64,000 nt of DNA from NCBI GenBank assembly GCA_964539805.1, contig CAZIKN010000016.1, forward strand, positions 1 to 64,000. The letters run 5' to 3'. Source of the stretch: M3007 sp964539805. GTDB lineage: Bacteria; Bacteroidota; Bacteroidia; Chitinophagales; Saprospiraceae. The notes beneath the pieces were generated by a model that was not told where the DNA came from, ran no database searches, and was given only the letters and a program-made list of their open reading frames with translations. A program made the position numbers and the translations under genes. Shown piece by piece: positions 18,457-26,655 of this stretch; position 1 is the first letter of the stretch, and every line of letters starts with the position of its first letter.

Positions 18457-19863
18457 CTAAACCTCCATCACCTTCTCCAACAACCAGCCCTTTTCCGCCA
18501 CGCCCCTGGATTTTTCAATATCCGTTTTCAGGGCAGCTGCGGCTGCTTTGTCATTCGGTGACAGGGCCAACAAGCGCCGCGTAAATCGGATCAGGCTTTG
18601 GAAATGCTCTCTTTGATAGCCCACATTCCGCTGTCGGCGAATGAAAATGGACAAACTGTCCAACAGGGATTCGAGGGCATCCGTGTAGTTTTTTTCATAA
18701 TAAATCCGCAGCAGCATGGTGCGGGCGGTCAATTGGGCCAAAGGGTCGTGGTCAAAATCAACCTGATTGAGCAGCGACATGGCTGCATCATAATCCGGCA
18801 GGCGAAAATAATAGACCGCCAGACTGTAATGGTAAATGCTCTCGCGCTCGCGGGCGGGCAGGAAGGGGCGATAGGCATCTATAAATTGCCGTACCCAAAC
18901 GAAGTTTTTCATGCCTATGCCCACGCTGACCACATTGATATAGGTAAATTTGGAGAGTACCCCGTTCTCGAAGAGGCTTCTGTTTTCCAGTCCGCTGTTG
19001 TACAATTCAAAGGCTTCCTGCCAAAACTGTTGCCTGCCGGTGTTCAGGCGGCGGATGCAATAATTGATGGCCAAGAGGTAGATTTCGCGCCTTTCCTTGT
19101 CGCGGAGCAGGGCACCGTGTGCTTGCAGATCGGCCTTGATCCTGAAAAACAGTTCTTCCGATTCGGGCTGTTCGAGGCAGAGATAAAGGTTGTGGTAAAG
19201 ACGCACCAAGGGCTGCTCCAATTGTTCTGCTGTGATATTGGCCAAAAGTTGTTGCGGCAAAGGGTTGGATTCCAGTTCCGTCCGCACATTCTTCACATTT
19301 TGCATCATACAGGCATTACGCAGGGCTTGCAGCAGGAAGCCCGTCTCTAAGGAGGCATTGTGCAGGGCAAGCGGCAGGGCGGCATTGCGTTTGAGGAGGG
19401 CCTTGTGCTCATAGCGTTCGCGTTGGAGCAGCATGTTCTGAAAATGGTACTGCGCATCTCGGTAGGGCAGTTTTTCGAGGATTTCGACGCCCGTTTCCAA
19501 TTCTTTTTCCAGCATGTCGGTCGGTGCGTTGTGTGCGCGCAGGGCGTGGCAAAGCCGTATCTGCACATCGGCGGGGTCGTTTTGCCACTCGGCGTAGGCG
19601 AGGTACTGTTTGATCTGCCGGAGCAAAAACGACATCAGGTGGCTCATCTGCACCTCATCGTAAGGCAGGGAGGGGAAAAGCCGCGCCCAAATCCGTTCTT
19701 TTTGGAGCGCGGAGGGCTGATCGGCGTGTTTCTCCATGTAGGCAAACAACTGTTGCACATCATCGCGGTGGTTAAAAAACGGGGAGGCCAACCATTTTCG
19801 CATTTTGCGCCGCTCCGCCGGGGCGAGCTGCAAAAAGAGATTAAGGAGCAGGCTATTTTGCAT
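18457..19863 (-). CDS. Helical-repeat protein of unknown function
   Basis: 468 residues, no signal peptide, almost entirely predicted helix with leucine-, alanine- and arginine-rich amphipathic segments spaced like TPR or SEL1 helices (e.g. ESIYHYSLAVYYFRLPDYDAA, then DPLAQLTARTMLLRIYYE). It starts with a recognisable N-terminal stretch LLLNLFLQLAPAERRKMRKW followed by LASPFFNHRDDV. It is probably cytoplasmic and a protein-protein scaffold. It stands alone, transcribed away from the LRR gene. I do not recognise a named family or catalytic motif. Confidence 0.75.
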   Translation of the reverse strand: MQNSLLLNLFLQLAPAERRKMRKWLASPFFNHRDDVQQLFAYMEKHADQPSALQKERIWARLFPSLPYDEVQMSHLMSFLLRQIKQYLAYAEWQNDPADVQIRLCHALRAHNAPTDMLEKELETGVEILEKLPYRDAQYHFQNMLLQRERYEHKALLKRNAALPLALHNASLETGFLLQALRNACMMQNVKNVRTELESNPLPQQLLANITAEQLEQPLVRLYHNLYLCLEQPESEELFFRIKADLQAHGALLRDKERREIYLLAINYCIRRLNTGRQQFWQEAFELYNSGLENRSLFENGVLSKFTYINVVSVGIGMKNFVWVRQFIDAYRPFLPARERESIYHYSLAVYYFRLPDYDAAMSLLNQVDFDHDPLAQLTARTMLLRIYYEKNYTDALESLLDSLSIFIRRQRNVGYQREHFQSLIRFTRRLLALSPNDKAAAAALKTDIEKSRGVAEKGWLLEKVMEV

Positions 19864-19957
19864 TATTTTTTAGATAAAATGTTGTTATTTTATTGATAAT
19901 CAATTTTTTAATTAATAAAAATGAATTGTTTTTTTTGAGAACAAAGATATTTTGTTT

Positions 19958-19988
19958 TTTGGAAACTTTGTAATCGCCCTCACCTTTG
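19958..19988 (+). promoter_or_regulatory. Putative promoter of the LRR/T9SS gene
   Basis: TTTG at 19958-19961, a 19-nt gap and CACCTTTG at 19981-19988 (C for T at the first position of TAnnTTTG). The ATG follows at 20029. Confidence 0.4.
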
Positions 19989-20028
19989 TAGCATAAGATT
20001 TTTGAACGGTCTAAAATGTACTATTATC

Positions 20029-22731
20029 ATGTTAAAAAAACACACAATCCTTACGCTTTTCTTTTTTTTGCTTGACCTGATGGCGAATGCCCAAATCGTG
20101 AATATCCCTGATGTGAATTTTAAAAATGCACTGGTGAATACCAAATGTGTGGATACAGATGGGAATGGCACAGGTGATATAGATGCAGATACCAATGATG
20201 ATGGGGAGATACAGGTCAGTGAGGCGTTGGCCGTGACGAGCCTATACATAAGCAATCTTTTGATCCAGTCTTTGGAAGGGATAGAAGCGTTTACTCAATT
20301 GAAAACTTTGAATTGTGGTTATAATAAACTGAAAACCTTGAATGTGCAGGGGCTGATCAATTTGCAAGCATTATACTGTTCCGCCAACCAATTGACGACT
20401 TTGGATGTGCATGGACTTGCCAATTTAAAGGAAGTCGTTTGCGACAACAACAAATTGACGACCTTGAATTTACAGGGGCTGATCAATTTGCAAGAGTTGT
20501 ACTGCTCCGGCAACCAATTGACAATTTTGGATGCACGTGGGTTGAGCAATTTGCAAAAATTGTTTTGCCACACTAACCAATTGATGACCTTGGATGTGCA
20601 GGGACTGAGCAATTTGCAAGAAATAAATTGTTCTATCAATCAATTGATGACCTTGAATGTGCAAGGACTGAACCGTTTGCGAAACTTGACTTGTCACATC
20701 AACCAATTGACGACCTTGGATGTAAGGGGACTGAACAACTTGCTAAATTTGTTATGTTCCAGGAATCAGCTGACGGCGTTGGATGTACAGGGGATAACAA
20801 AATTGTCAATGTTGCAATGCAACAACAATCAACTGACTGAACTATACATCAAAAACGGAAGCATAGAAACTAACGTAACTTTTAATGACAATCCCCAACT
20901 AAGATATATCTGTTGTGACGAAGGCCAATTATCATCAGTACAAAGCAAAGCAAGCCAATACGGCCTCCAAGATTGCTACATCAACACTTCCTGTTTTCAA
21001 ATTGGCGCACACATCAAAGGAAACATCAAACAAGACCAAAACCTCGATTGTCAGGCGGACGCCACAGAAACAGGGATGGCAGGCCGGATCATAAAAGCTG
21101 AAAAAACGGGCGCTGAATCCTTTTATGCCATCACCAATGGCGCAGGCCATTATGAAATCGTAGTGGATACAGGCTTTTACAAGCTGTCCGTGCCTAACGC
21201 ACTTAGCAGCAATTATTACGCGCTTTGTGAAGACAATATTGAGGTCAATCTACCTAAAACAGAAGATTCTATCCGTGCGGATTTCCTGCTCACCCCTGTC
21301 ATTTTCTGTCCCTTGCTGGAGGTCAACATCGCCTCTTCCCGAATGCGCCGATGCTTTGAAAATCAATACATTGTGCGCTATTGCAACGTCGGCCCCGCGC
21401 CTGCGCCCAATGCCCAGGTGACCGTGATGCTCTCAAAAGATGTGCAGTTTGTCAGCAGTTCCATCCCTGGTGTGAACATTGGTGGCCAACGATGGAGTTT
21501 CCCCTTGGGCGAAGTGGCTTCGGAGGACTGTGGCTCCTTCTCCATCAACTTTTTGGTGCTGTGTGATTCGACCGTGCTTGGTCAAAGCATCTGCGCCTCG
21601 GCGCATATCACGCCCGATAGTATCTGCACGCCCGCCAATGCGACCTGGTCTGGCGCAGAAGTCGTAGTGGACGGCTATTGCGAGGGCGACTCGGTGCGCT
21701 TTGTCATCCGCAACATCGGCACGGGCGACATGACCGAAGCCAAGAGGTTTATCATCGTTGAAGACATCGTGATCTTCCGCACGGGTACCTTTAACCTACA
21801 AGCGCAGGATTCCTTAGTGTTCAAAGTGCGCGCTAATGGCAGCACCTATCGTTTGGACGCAGAGCAGGAGACCACTTATCCTTTCCCATCCATGCCCTCG
21901 GCGACGGTGGAGGGCTGCGGGCAGAACTTAAGCGGCCTTTTCAGCCTCGGCTTTGTCTCCCAGTTCAATGAAATTGACGGCAACCCCTTCTACTCACGGG
22001 ATTGCCGCGAGGTCGTCGGCTCCTATGATCCCAATGACAAGTCGGCGCAGCCATCCGGTGTGGGCAGCCCTCATTACATAGAGCCGAAAACGCCCATTGA
22101 CTACCTCATCCGCTTCCAGAATACGGGCACCGACACGGCCTTTACGGTGGTCATCCGGGACACCCTGTCCACTTGGTTGGACCCTGAAAGCTTCCGGGCG
22201 GGCATCTCCGACCACGACTTTACGGTGGATTTTGAGCAGGGCAATATCCTGAAATTTACGTTCAACAACATCCTGTTGCCGGACAGCAACGTGAACGAAG
22301 CCGCCTCGCACGGTTTTGTGCGCTTCCGCATCACGCCGAGGAGCAGCACACCACTCGGCACAAAAATCGAGAACCGGGCCGCCATTTTCTTTGATTTCAA
22401 CGCGCCCATCATCACCAATTGGGTGTTCCACACCGTGGACACGGGCTTTTTGAAACGGAAAAATCTGTCTGTTTTTTCAGGCAAAACCCCTATGCAGCAA
22501 CAGGTTTACCCCAACCCCGTCCGCACGGGCGAGCTGCTCTACTTTGAAGACCTGCCGGAGGGCAACAGCAGCATAAGCCTGATTGACCCGCTCGGTAAAA
22601 CAGCCTTTTCGGCCCCGATCACGGGCAATATGCTTCGCCTTCCGTCGGATCTGCCCCATGGCATGTATTTTTTGGAATGGACAGGAGAGAAGGGTAAAAA
22701 ACGCTGGGGGAAGATATGGGTGAGGGAGTAG
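20029..22731 (+). CDS. Secreted leucine-rich-repeat adhesin-like protein with T9SS sorting domain
   Basis: 900 residues from the ATG at 20029; an upstream TTG at 20002 would spoil the signal peptide. Order: signal peptide to ANAQ; an Asp/Gly-rich calcium-type loop DTDGNGTGDIDADTNDDGE (~40-60); about nine 21-residue LRRs (~67-299) with consensus LxxLDVQGLxNLxxLxCxxNQ; a carboxypeptidase-regulatory-like domain (~328-420); a DUF11-like beta domain (~428-540); a conserved SYDPNDK-to-FDFNAPIITN domain (~664-804); and a type A T9SS sorting domain (~824-900) starting VYPNPVRTG. Likely displayed on the cell surface. The last 178 nt are duplicated at 23652-23829. Confidence 0.88.
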   Translation: MLKKHTILTLFFFLLDLMANAQIVNIPDVNFKNALVNTKCVDTDGNGTGDIDADTNDDGEIQVSEALAVTSLYISNLLIQSLEGIEAFTQLKTLNCGYNKLKTLNVQGLINLQALYCSANQLTTLDVHGLANLKEVVCDNNKLTTLNLQGLINLQELYCSGNQLTILDARGLSNLQKLFCHTNQLMTLDVQGLSNLQEINCSINQLMTLNVQGLNRLRNLTCHINQLTTLDVRGLNNLLNLLCSRNQLTALDVQGITKLSMLQCNNNQLTELYIKNGSIETNVTFNDNPQLRYICCDEGQLSSVQSKASQYGLQDCYINTSCFQIGAHIKGNIKQDQNLDCQADATETGMAGRIIKAEKTGAESFYAITNGAGHYEIVVDTGFYKLSVPNALSSNYYALCEDNIEVNLPKTEDSIRADFLLTPVIFCPLLEVNIASSRMRRCFENQYIVRYCNVGPAPAPNAQVTVMLSKDVQFVSSSIPGVNIGGQRWSFPLGEVASEDCGSFSINFLVLCDSTVLGQSICASAHITPDSICTPANATWSGAEVVVDGYCEGDSVRFVIRNIGTGDMTEAKRFIIVEDIVIFRTGTFNLQAQDSLVFKVRANGSTYRLDAEQETTYPFPSMPSATVEGCGQNLSGLFSLGFVSQFNEIDGNPFYSRDCREVVGSYDPNDKSAQPSGVGSPHYIEPKTPIDYLIRFQNTGTDTAFTVVIRDTLSTWLDPESFRAGISDHDFTVDFEQGNILKFTFNNILLPDSNVNEAASHGFVRFRITPRSSTPLGTKIENRAAIFFDFNAPIITNWVFHTVDTGFLKRKNLSVFSGKTPMQQQVYPNPVRTGELLYFEDLPEGNSSISLIDPLGKTAFSAPITGNMLRLPSDLPHGMYFLEWTGEKGKKRWGKIWVRE

Positions 22732-22771
22732 GGAATATCGAATGGGGGAATGTTGAATTTCGATTTTTATA

Positions 22772-22802
22772 GAGGGGGGCTGGCTTGGGGCCAGCCCCTC
22801 TC
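22772..22802 (+). terminator. GC-rich hairpin downstream of the LRR gene
   Basis: GGGGCTGGC and GCCAGCCCC pair around a short loop, 40 bp after the LRR stop. The T-run after it is weak (TCTTGCG), so efficiency is uncertain. Confidence 0.5.
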
Positions 22803-22820
22803 TTGCGTTCAGAATCTTAT

Positions 22821-22859
22821 TCAGTCAACATCCCTGTAATCAACAATGACAAAATTTGT
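22821..22859 (-). pseudogene. 3' remnant of a third small secreted gene copy
   Basis: The minus strand reads TNFVIVDYRDVD then stop, aligning with the last residues of the two intact small genes (TNYVIVDDHVG and TNYVIIDEGIAS). Nothing upstream of this stretch is retained. Confidence 0.4.
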
Positions 22860-22886
22860 TTAAGACTGTTGTTCCTATAATTGTCA

Positions 22887-23102
22887 TTATCCAACATGGT
22901 CATCAACAATGACGTAATTAGTTCCCGTCCACCATTTTGTGTAGCGTACCCCATTGACTTCCCAGGTAGCGACTTTTACCCAAGTGGGCGGAATATCCTG
23001 AGCAAAGGTCTGTGTGGTGCTGAAGGTCGTCCCGCTTGCAGCAGGCTGAAAGGAAAGGGCGAAAAACGCTATAAATAGCGCAGGTAAAAATGCTTTTTTC
23101 AT
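22887..23102 (-). CDS. Small secreted protein, paralogue 1
   Basis: 71 residues. A signal peptide (MKKAFLPALFIAFFALSFQP) is followed by a short mature chain rich in Thr, Trp and Tyr (PPTWVKVATWEVNGVRY, then TKWWTGTNYVIVD). It is almost identical to the 72-residue paralogue at 23306-23524 until the last eight or nine residues, where both sequence and length diverge (DDHVG here, DEGIAS there). The mature part looks like two beta strands. The family is not recognised; size and export suggest a toxin, pheromone or surface peptide, but that is speculation. A good promoter lies upstream. Confidence 0.65.
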   Translation of the reverse strand: MKKAFLPALFIAFFALSFQPAASGTTFSTTQTFAQDIPPTWVKVATWEVNGVRYTKWWTGTNYVIVDDHVG

Positions 23103-23165
23103 GTTTGAAAAAATTTAATGGTGAAAAGTGTAATGATTTATTTGTCGGCTCTCGCAACGACAGAA

Positions 23166-23197
23166 CAAAGATGGGGGGTAAGAGAAGGGGAAAACAA
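23166..23197 (-). promoter_or_regulatory. Promoter of small secreted gene 1
   Basis: On the minus strand TTG (plus 23195-23197), a 21-nt gap, then CATCTTTG (plus 23166-23173). Both boxes and the spacing are kept in the duplicate at 23588-23619. Confidence 0.45.
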
Positions 23198-23305
23198 TAA
23201 CACTTTTGGTCATGTTATTACATGGTAGTGTCCCATGTGAACGGCGATACACTTTTGCCCCTAAGCGATATCTACGATATATGCTAATCCAAACGCACGT
23301 TTGAA

Positions 23306-23524
23306 TTAGCTAGCAATTCCTTCATCAATAATGACATAATTCGTCCCCGTCCACCATTTTGTGTAGCGTACCCCATTGACTTCCCAAGTAGCGACTTTTA
23401 CCCAAGTGGGCGGAATATCCTGAGCAAAGGTCTGTGTGGTGCTGAAGGTCGTCCCGCTTGCAGCAGGCTGAAAGGAAAGGGCGAAAAACGCTATAAATAG
23501 CGCAGGTAAAAATGCTTTTTTCAT
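23306..23524 (-). CDS. Small secreted protein, paralogue 2
   Basis: 72 residues, same signal peptide and mature core as the copy at 22887-23102, with a different C-terminal end (IIDEGIAS). The duplication includes the promoter and 5' leader (to about 23610) and the coding region, but stops abruptly near the 3' end. Coding changes are almost absent before the tail, so the event is recent. Immediately upstream lies a duplicated 178-nt piece of the LRR gene's 3' end. Function unknown. Confidence 0.65.
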   Translation of the reverse strand: MKKAFLPALFIAFFALSFQPAASGTTFSTTQTFAQDIPPTWVKVATWEVNGVRYTKWWTGTNYVIIDEGIAS

Positions 23525-23587
23525 GTTTGAAAAAATTTAATGGTGAAAAGTGTAATGATTTATTTGTCGGCTCTCGCAACGACAGGA

Positions 23588-23619
23588 CAAAGATGGGGGG
23601 GTGGAGAAGGGGCAAACAA
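23588..23619 (-). promoter_or_regulatory. Promoter of small secreted gene 2
   Basis: On the minus strand TTG (plus 23617-23619), 21 nt, CATCTTTG (plus 23588-23595), the same layout as for paralogue 1. Confidence 0.45.
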
Positions 23620-23651
23620 TAACACTTTTAGCCTCATTTTTACACGAGTAC

Positions 23652-23829
23652 GCCGGAGGGCAACAGCAGCATAAGCCTGATTGACCCGCTCGGTAAAACA
23701 GCCTTTTCGGCCCCGATCGCGGGCAATACGGTTCGCCTTCCGTCGGATCTGCCCCATGGCATGTATTTTTTGGAATGGACAGGGGAGAAGGGTAAAAAAC
23801 GCTGGGGGAAGATATGGGTGAGGGCGTGA
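23652..23829 (+). pseudogene. Duplicated 3' end of the LRR/T9SS gene
   Basis: 178 nt matching 22554-22731 base for base apart from a few changes, in the same frame and ending in TGA instead of TAG. It carries the second half of the T9SS sorting domain (LIDPLGKTAF to GKIWVR) but no upstream coding sequence or start. It may act as a recombination reservoir for the sorting domain or be simple debris. It fills most of the 23525-23876 gap together with the small-gene promoter. Confidence 0.75.
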
Positions 23830-23876
23830 GCGGTATGTCACACTATAAAAATGCGCCATACCTAACCCTGTACTGT

Positions 23877-26318
23877 TCACTCACTCCGCAGGCTCTTCAC
23901 CGGATCTACCAGCGCCGCCTTCACGGCCTGGCCGCCTACCGTCAGCAAAGCAATGGCTACCGCCAAAACACCTGCCGCAACGAACATCCACCATTGCATC
24001 TCGATGCGATAGGCAAAATCGGAAAGCCATTGTTGCATAAAATACCAGGCCACGGGCGAGGCAATAAGGATAGCAACAAGCACGAGCTTGATAAAATCTT
24101 TGGCCAACAAAGCCGCCACACCCGTTACGGATGCCCCCAATACTTTTCGGATACCAATTTCTTTGGTACGCCGCTCCGCTAAGTAGGAAGAAAGCGCAAA
24201 CAAGCCAAGACAGGCCACAAAAATGGCAAATCCCGCAAAAATGGTGAAAATATGGCCCATCCGCTGTACATCAGCATACATGCGCGCAAAGCCTTCATCT
24301 AAAAATGTGTAGCGAATGGCCTGATGAGGGGCCATACCTTGCCAAACCCCTGTGATGGCTTTAAGCGTTTGGGCCAGTTCACCAGAACCAATCTTGATGG
24401 CCGTGATGGACGGGCTGTGGCCCAGAACAAGACCAACGGGGTTGATTTTTTCGCGCAGTGATTCGAAATGGAAATCCTCCACCACACCAATCACCGTGAG
24501 GGTCTGGGCCCCATTGGTGATCTGTTTGCCCACAGCCTGCTCCAAATGCAGTTTTTGGGCCAATGAGCGGTTGATGATAATGGATTGCGTATCCGTTGGC
24601 AGTTCAGGGGAAAAATTGCGCCCTTCCACGATTTGCAGGTTCAAGGTAGGGATATAATCATGGTCAATATCCCATTTTTGTATGATGACATCGTCTAAGT
24701 TTTTGTCTTTGCCCAATTCCCAGAAAGTGTTGCCGTTGCGTTTGGTGCCCGCCCCTGTAATGGGCAGAAAATCGCTGACACTTACACTTTGCACCCCTGA
24801 AATCTGACGCAACGCCTGTTTGAATACCGGAAGCTGTTGGCCCAGCGTATGTGTTCCCTGCAAAAGCACAACTTGTTCCTTATCAAAACCAAGGTTTTTG
24901 TGCAGGATAAAACTCATTTGCCGCCACACGACCAAAGTGCTGATAATGAGGGCAATGGAAACCACAAATTGGAATACCACCAGCGCACTCCGCAGGGAGG
25001 TATTTTGGCCCGTTCGCTTAAAATCACCTTTGAGAACACGTATTGGCTGGAATGCCGAAAGGTAAAATGCCGGGTAAAGCCCCGCAATCAAGCCAATCAA
25101 AACGGCAGATAAAACGATGATGGGCACAAACGGGCCTGCCCCCCAGGGAATAGACAAAGATTTTCCGGCCAAAAGATTAAAAAAAGGCAAACTCAAACGG
25201 ACCAATCCCAGGCCTAAAAGGAAGGAAAAGCCGCTCAGCAAAATGGATTCGGCAAGAAACTGTAGCATTAAATGACTTCTTTGTGAGCCAATGGCCTTGC
25301 GCATCCCGACTTCGCGTGCCCGATTGGCGGAACGAGCGGTGCTGAGGTTGATAAAATTGACGCAAGCAATGAGCAATATAAAGCCGGCAATGGCCCCAAA
25401 AAGCCAAATAAGCCGAATATCGCCATGCTTGAAAGTATCATCCGCCTCCATTGGGTTGAGGTAAATTTCACGTACTGGTTGCAATGCTAATCCTATGGAA
25501 GTTTTGAGTTCTTCAATGGCTTTGGCATCCATGCCCTCTTTCTGAAAGAAGCTCAGCAGGTATTTGTCAAAAATGGCCGGTAACATTGCCTGCTCCAATT
25601 GTTTTGCATCGGTTCCCGGACGCAAACGGAGGTAGCAGTGGTAATTGCTCGCCCCCCAGTTGGTCTGTTCGCCGGGATAAAATTCCAGGCCGCTCAGGGT
25701 AATCAAAAAATCAAACTGAAAATGGGTATTTTGGGGCGCATCTGCCATGACCCCGCCTATGGTCAGGGGCGCTTTGTTGTTGTCATTGAGCACCAACGTT
25801 TTGCCAATCGGATTTTCATTGGGAAAATATTTATCGGCCTTGCGTTTGGAAATCAGGATTGAATTGGGCTGTGCCAAGGCACTTTGGGCATCGCCCAGGA
25901 GCATGGGGATTTCCAACAGGGACAGCATGGATGGGTCAGCAAAAGCAAAGCCTTCCTCATAGTGGTTTTCCCGTGCATCCGCTCGGCGCACCGGATTGCC
26001 GCCTCCCGTAAACAGCGCATTGGGGTTAAGGCGGCCTATGAGTTCAATGGAAGGCAACTCTGCCGCCAGCGCCGAAGCGAGCGGAGCCGGAAAATCAACA
26101 TCACGGCCCTGCTTTTCTCCCTGTTGGCTTACCCCTACCAGCCGATAGAGGTGATCACCTTTTTGGTAATGTGCATCATAATGTGTTTCATCGTGGATGT
26201 ACATCGCGATGAGGGCACAGGCGGCCACACCAAGGGATAGCCCTATGATATTGATAAAAGCATAGGCCCTGTTTCTCAACAGGTTGCGAAGTGCAATTTT
26301 TATATAATTGTAAAACAT
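23877..26318 (-). CDS. MacB/FtsX-type ABC transporter permease
   Basis: About 813 residues from the ATG at 26318 (MFYNYIKIALRNLLRNRAY); the longer reading from 26348 overlaps the promoter. Standard two-block FtsX plan with ANRAREVGMRKAIGSQRSHL in the first membrane block and RRTKEIGIRKVLGASVTGV in the last. The end (VKAALVDPVKSLRSE) is close to that of the other permeases (ANPVKSLRSE, ANPVHSLKSE), so the four are paralogues. It is transcribed alone from its own sigma-54-like promoter with a leader of only ~15 nt. No ATPase partner nearby. Confidence 0.9.
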   Translation of the reverse strand: MFYNYIKIALRNLLRNRAYAFINIIGLSLGVAACALIAMYIHDETHYDAHYQKGDHLYRLVGVSQQGEKQGRDVDFPAPLASALAAELPSIELIGRLNPNALFTGGGNPVRRADARENHYEEGFAFADPSMLSLLEIPMLLGDAQSALAQPNSILISKRKADKYFPNENPIGKTLVLNDNNKAPLTIGGVMADAPQNTHFQFDFLITLSGLEFYPGEQTNWGASNYHCYLRLRPGTDAKQLEQAMLPAIFDKYLLSFFQKEGMDAKAIEELKTSIGLALQPVREIYLNPMEADDTFKHGDIRLIWLFGAIAGFILLIACVNFINLSTARSANRAREVGMRKAIGSQRSHLMLQFLAESILLSGFSFLLGLGLVRLSLPFFNLLAGKSLSIPWGAGPFVPIIVLSAVLIGLIAGLYPAFYLSAFQPIRVLKGDFKRTGQNTSLRSALVVFQFVVSIALIISTLVVWRQMSFILHKNLGFDKEQVVLLQGTHTLGQQLPVFKQALRQISGVQSVSVSDFLPITGAGTKRNGNTFWELGKDKNLDDVIIQKWDIDHDYIPTLNLQIVEGRNFSPELPTDTQSIIINRSLAQKLHLEQAVGKQITNGAQTLTVIGVVEDFHFESLREKINPVGLVLGHSPSITAIKIGSGELAQTLKAITGVWQGMAPHQAIRYTFLDEGFARMYADVQRMGHIFTIFAGFAIFVACLGLFALSSYLAERRTKEIGIRKVLGASVTGVAALLAKDFIKLVLVAILIASPVAWYFMQQWLSDFAYRIEMQWWMFVAAGVLAVAIALLTVGGQAVKAALVDPVKSLRSE

Positions 26319-26343
26319 GCTTGCGTGATTTATGACCTGGTAT

Positions 26344-26440
26344 GCCAATTAGCGGGCCAGAAGCAAAAGACACTGATTATCAATGACATAGCACAACATA
26401 GCGCGTCCGTTTCCGAACGAAGTTCGGGCGGAAACGGACG
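26344..26440 (-). promoter_or_regulatory. Sigma-54-like promoter with palindromic upstream site, permease unit 2
   Basis: Minus-strand TGGCCCGCTAATTGGC (plus 26344-26359). From 26402 to 26440 a strong inverted repeat CGTCCGTTTCCG...CGGAAACGGACG flanks AACGAAGTTCGGG, at the same distance as the conserved blocks of the other two permease units but with a different sequence. The 26319-26655 gap otherwise holds only a repeat end at 26551. Confidence 0.6.
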
Positions 26441-26550
26441 TTTGCATGGGGAATATTTGGGCCTGTTAAGCCAAATGTGGCGGGAAGTTGAGGGTTTTGT
26501 GGGCCAGATAAGATATAGCGTCCCATTTGCCCTGATGCCTCGCCTACCTA

Positions 26551-26563
26551 AGAGCATGTCTGG
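26551..26563. repeat. Solo end of the 162-bp fold-back element
   Basis: AGAGCATGTCTGG, identical to the 13-bp terminal inverted repeat; the rest of the element is absent. Confidence 0.45.
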
Positions 26564-26655
26564 AAATAAGAGAAAAGTTGCGGTACCTGTTGCACCTCAT
26601 CAAATATAACTTGTCCGTCATAGGTGTTTAAAAAACCATTAGGTTCAGGTCAGCA

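Noticed and set aside
20284..20860. Tandem 63-bp repeats considered as a CRISPR-like array
   Set aside because: The repeats are coding LRR units without spacers.
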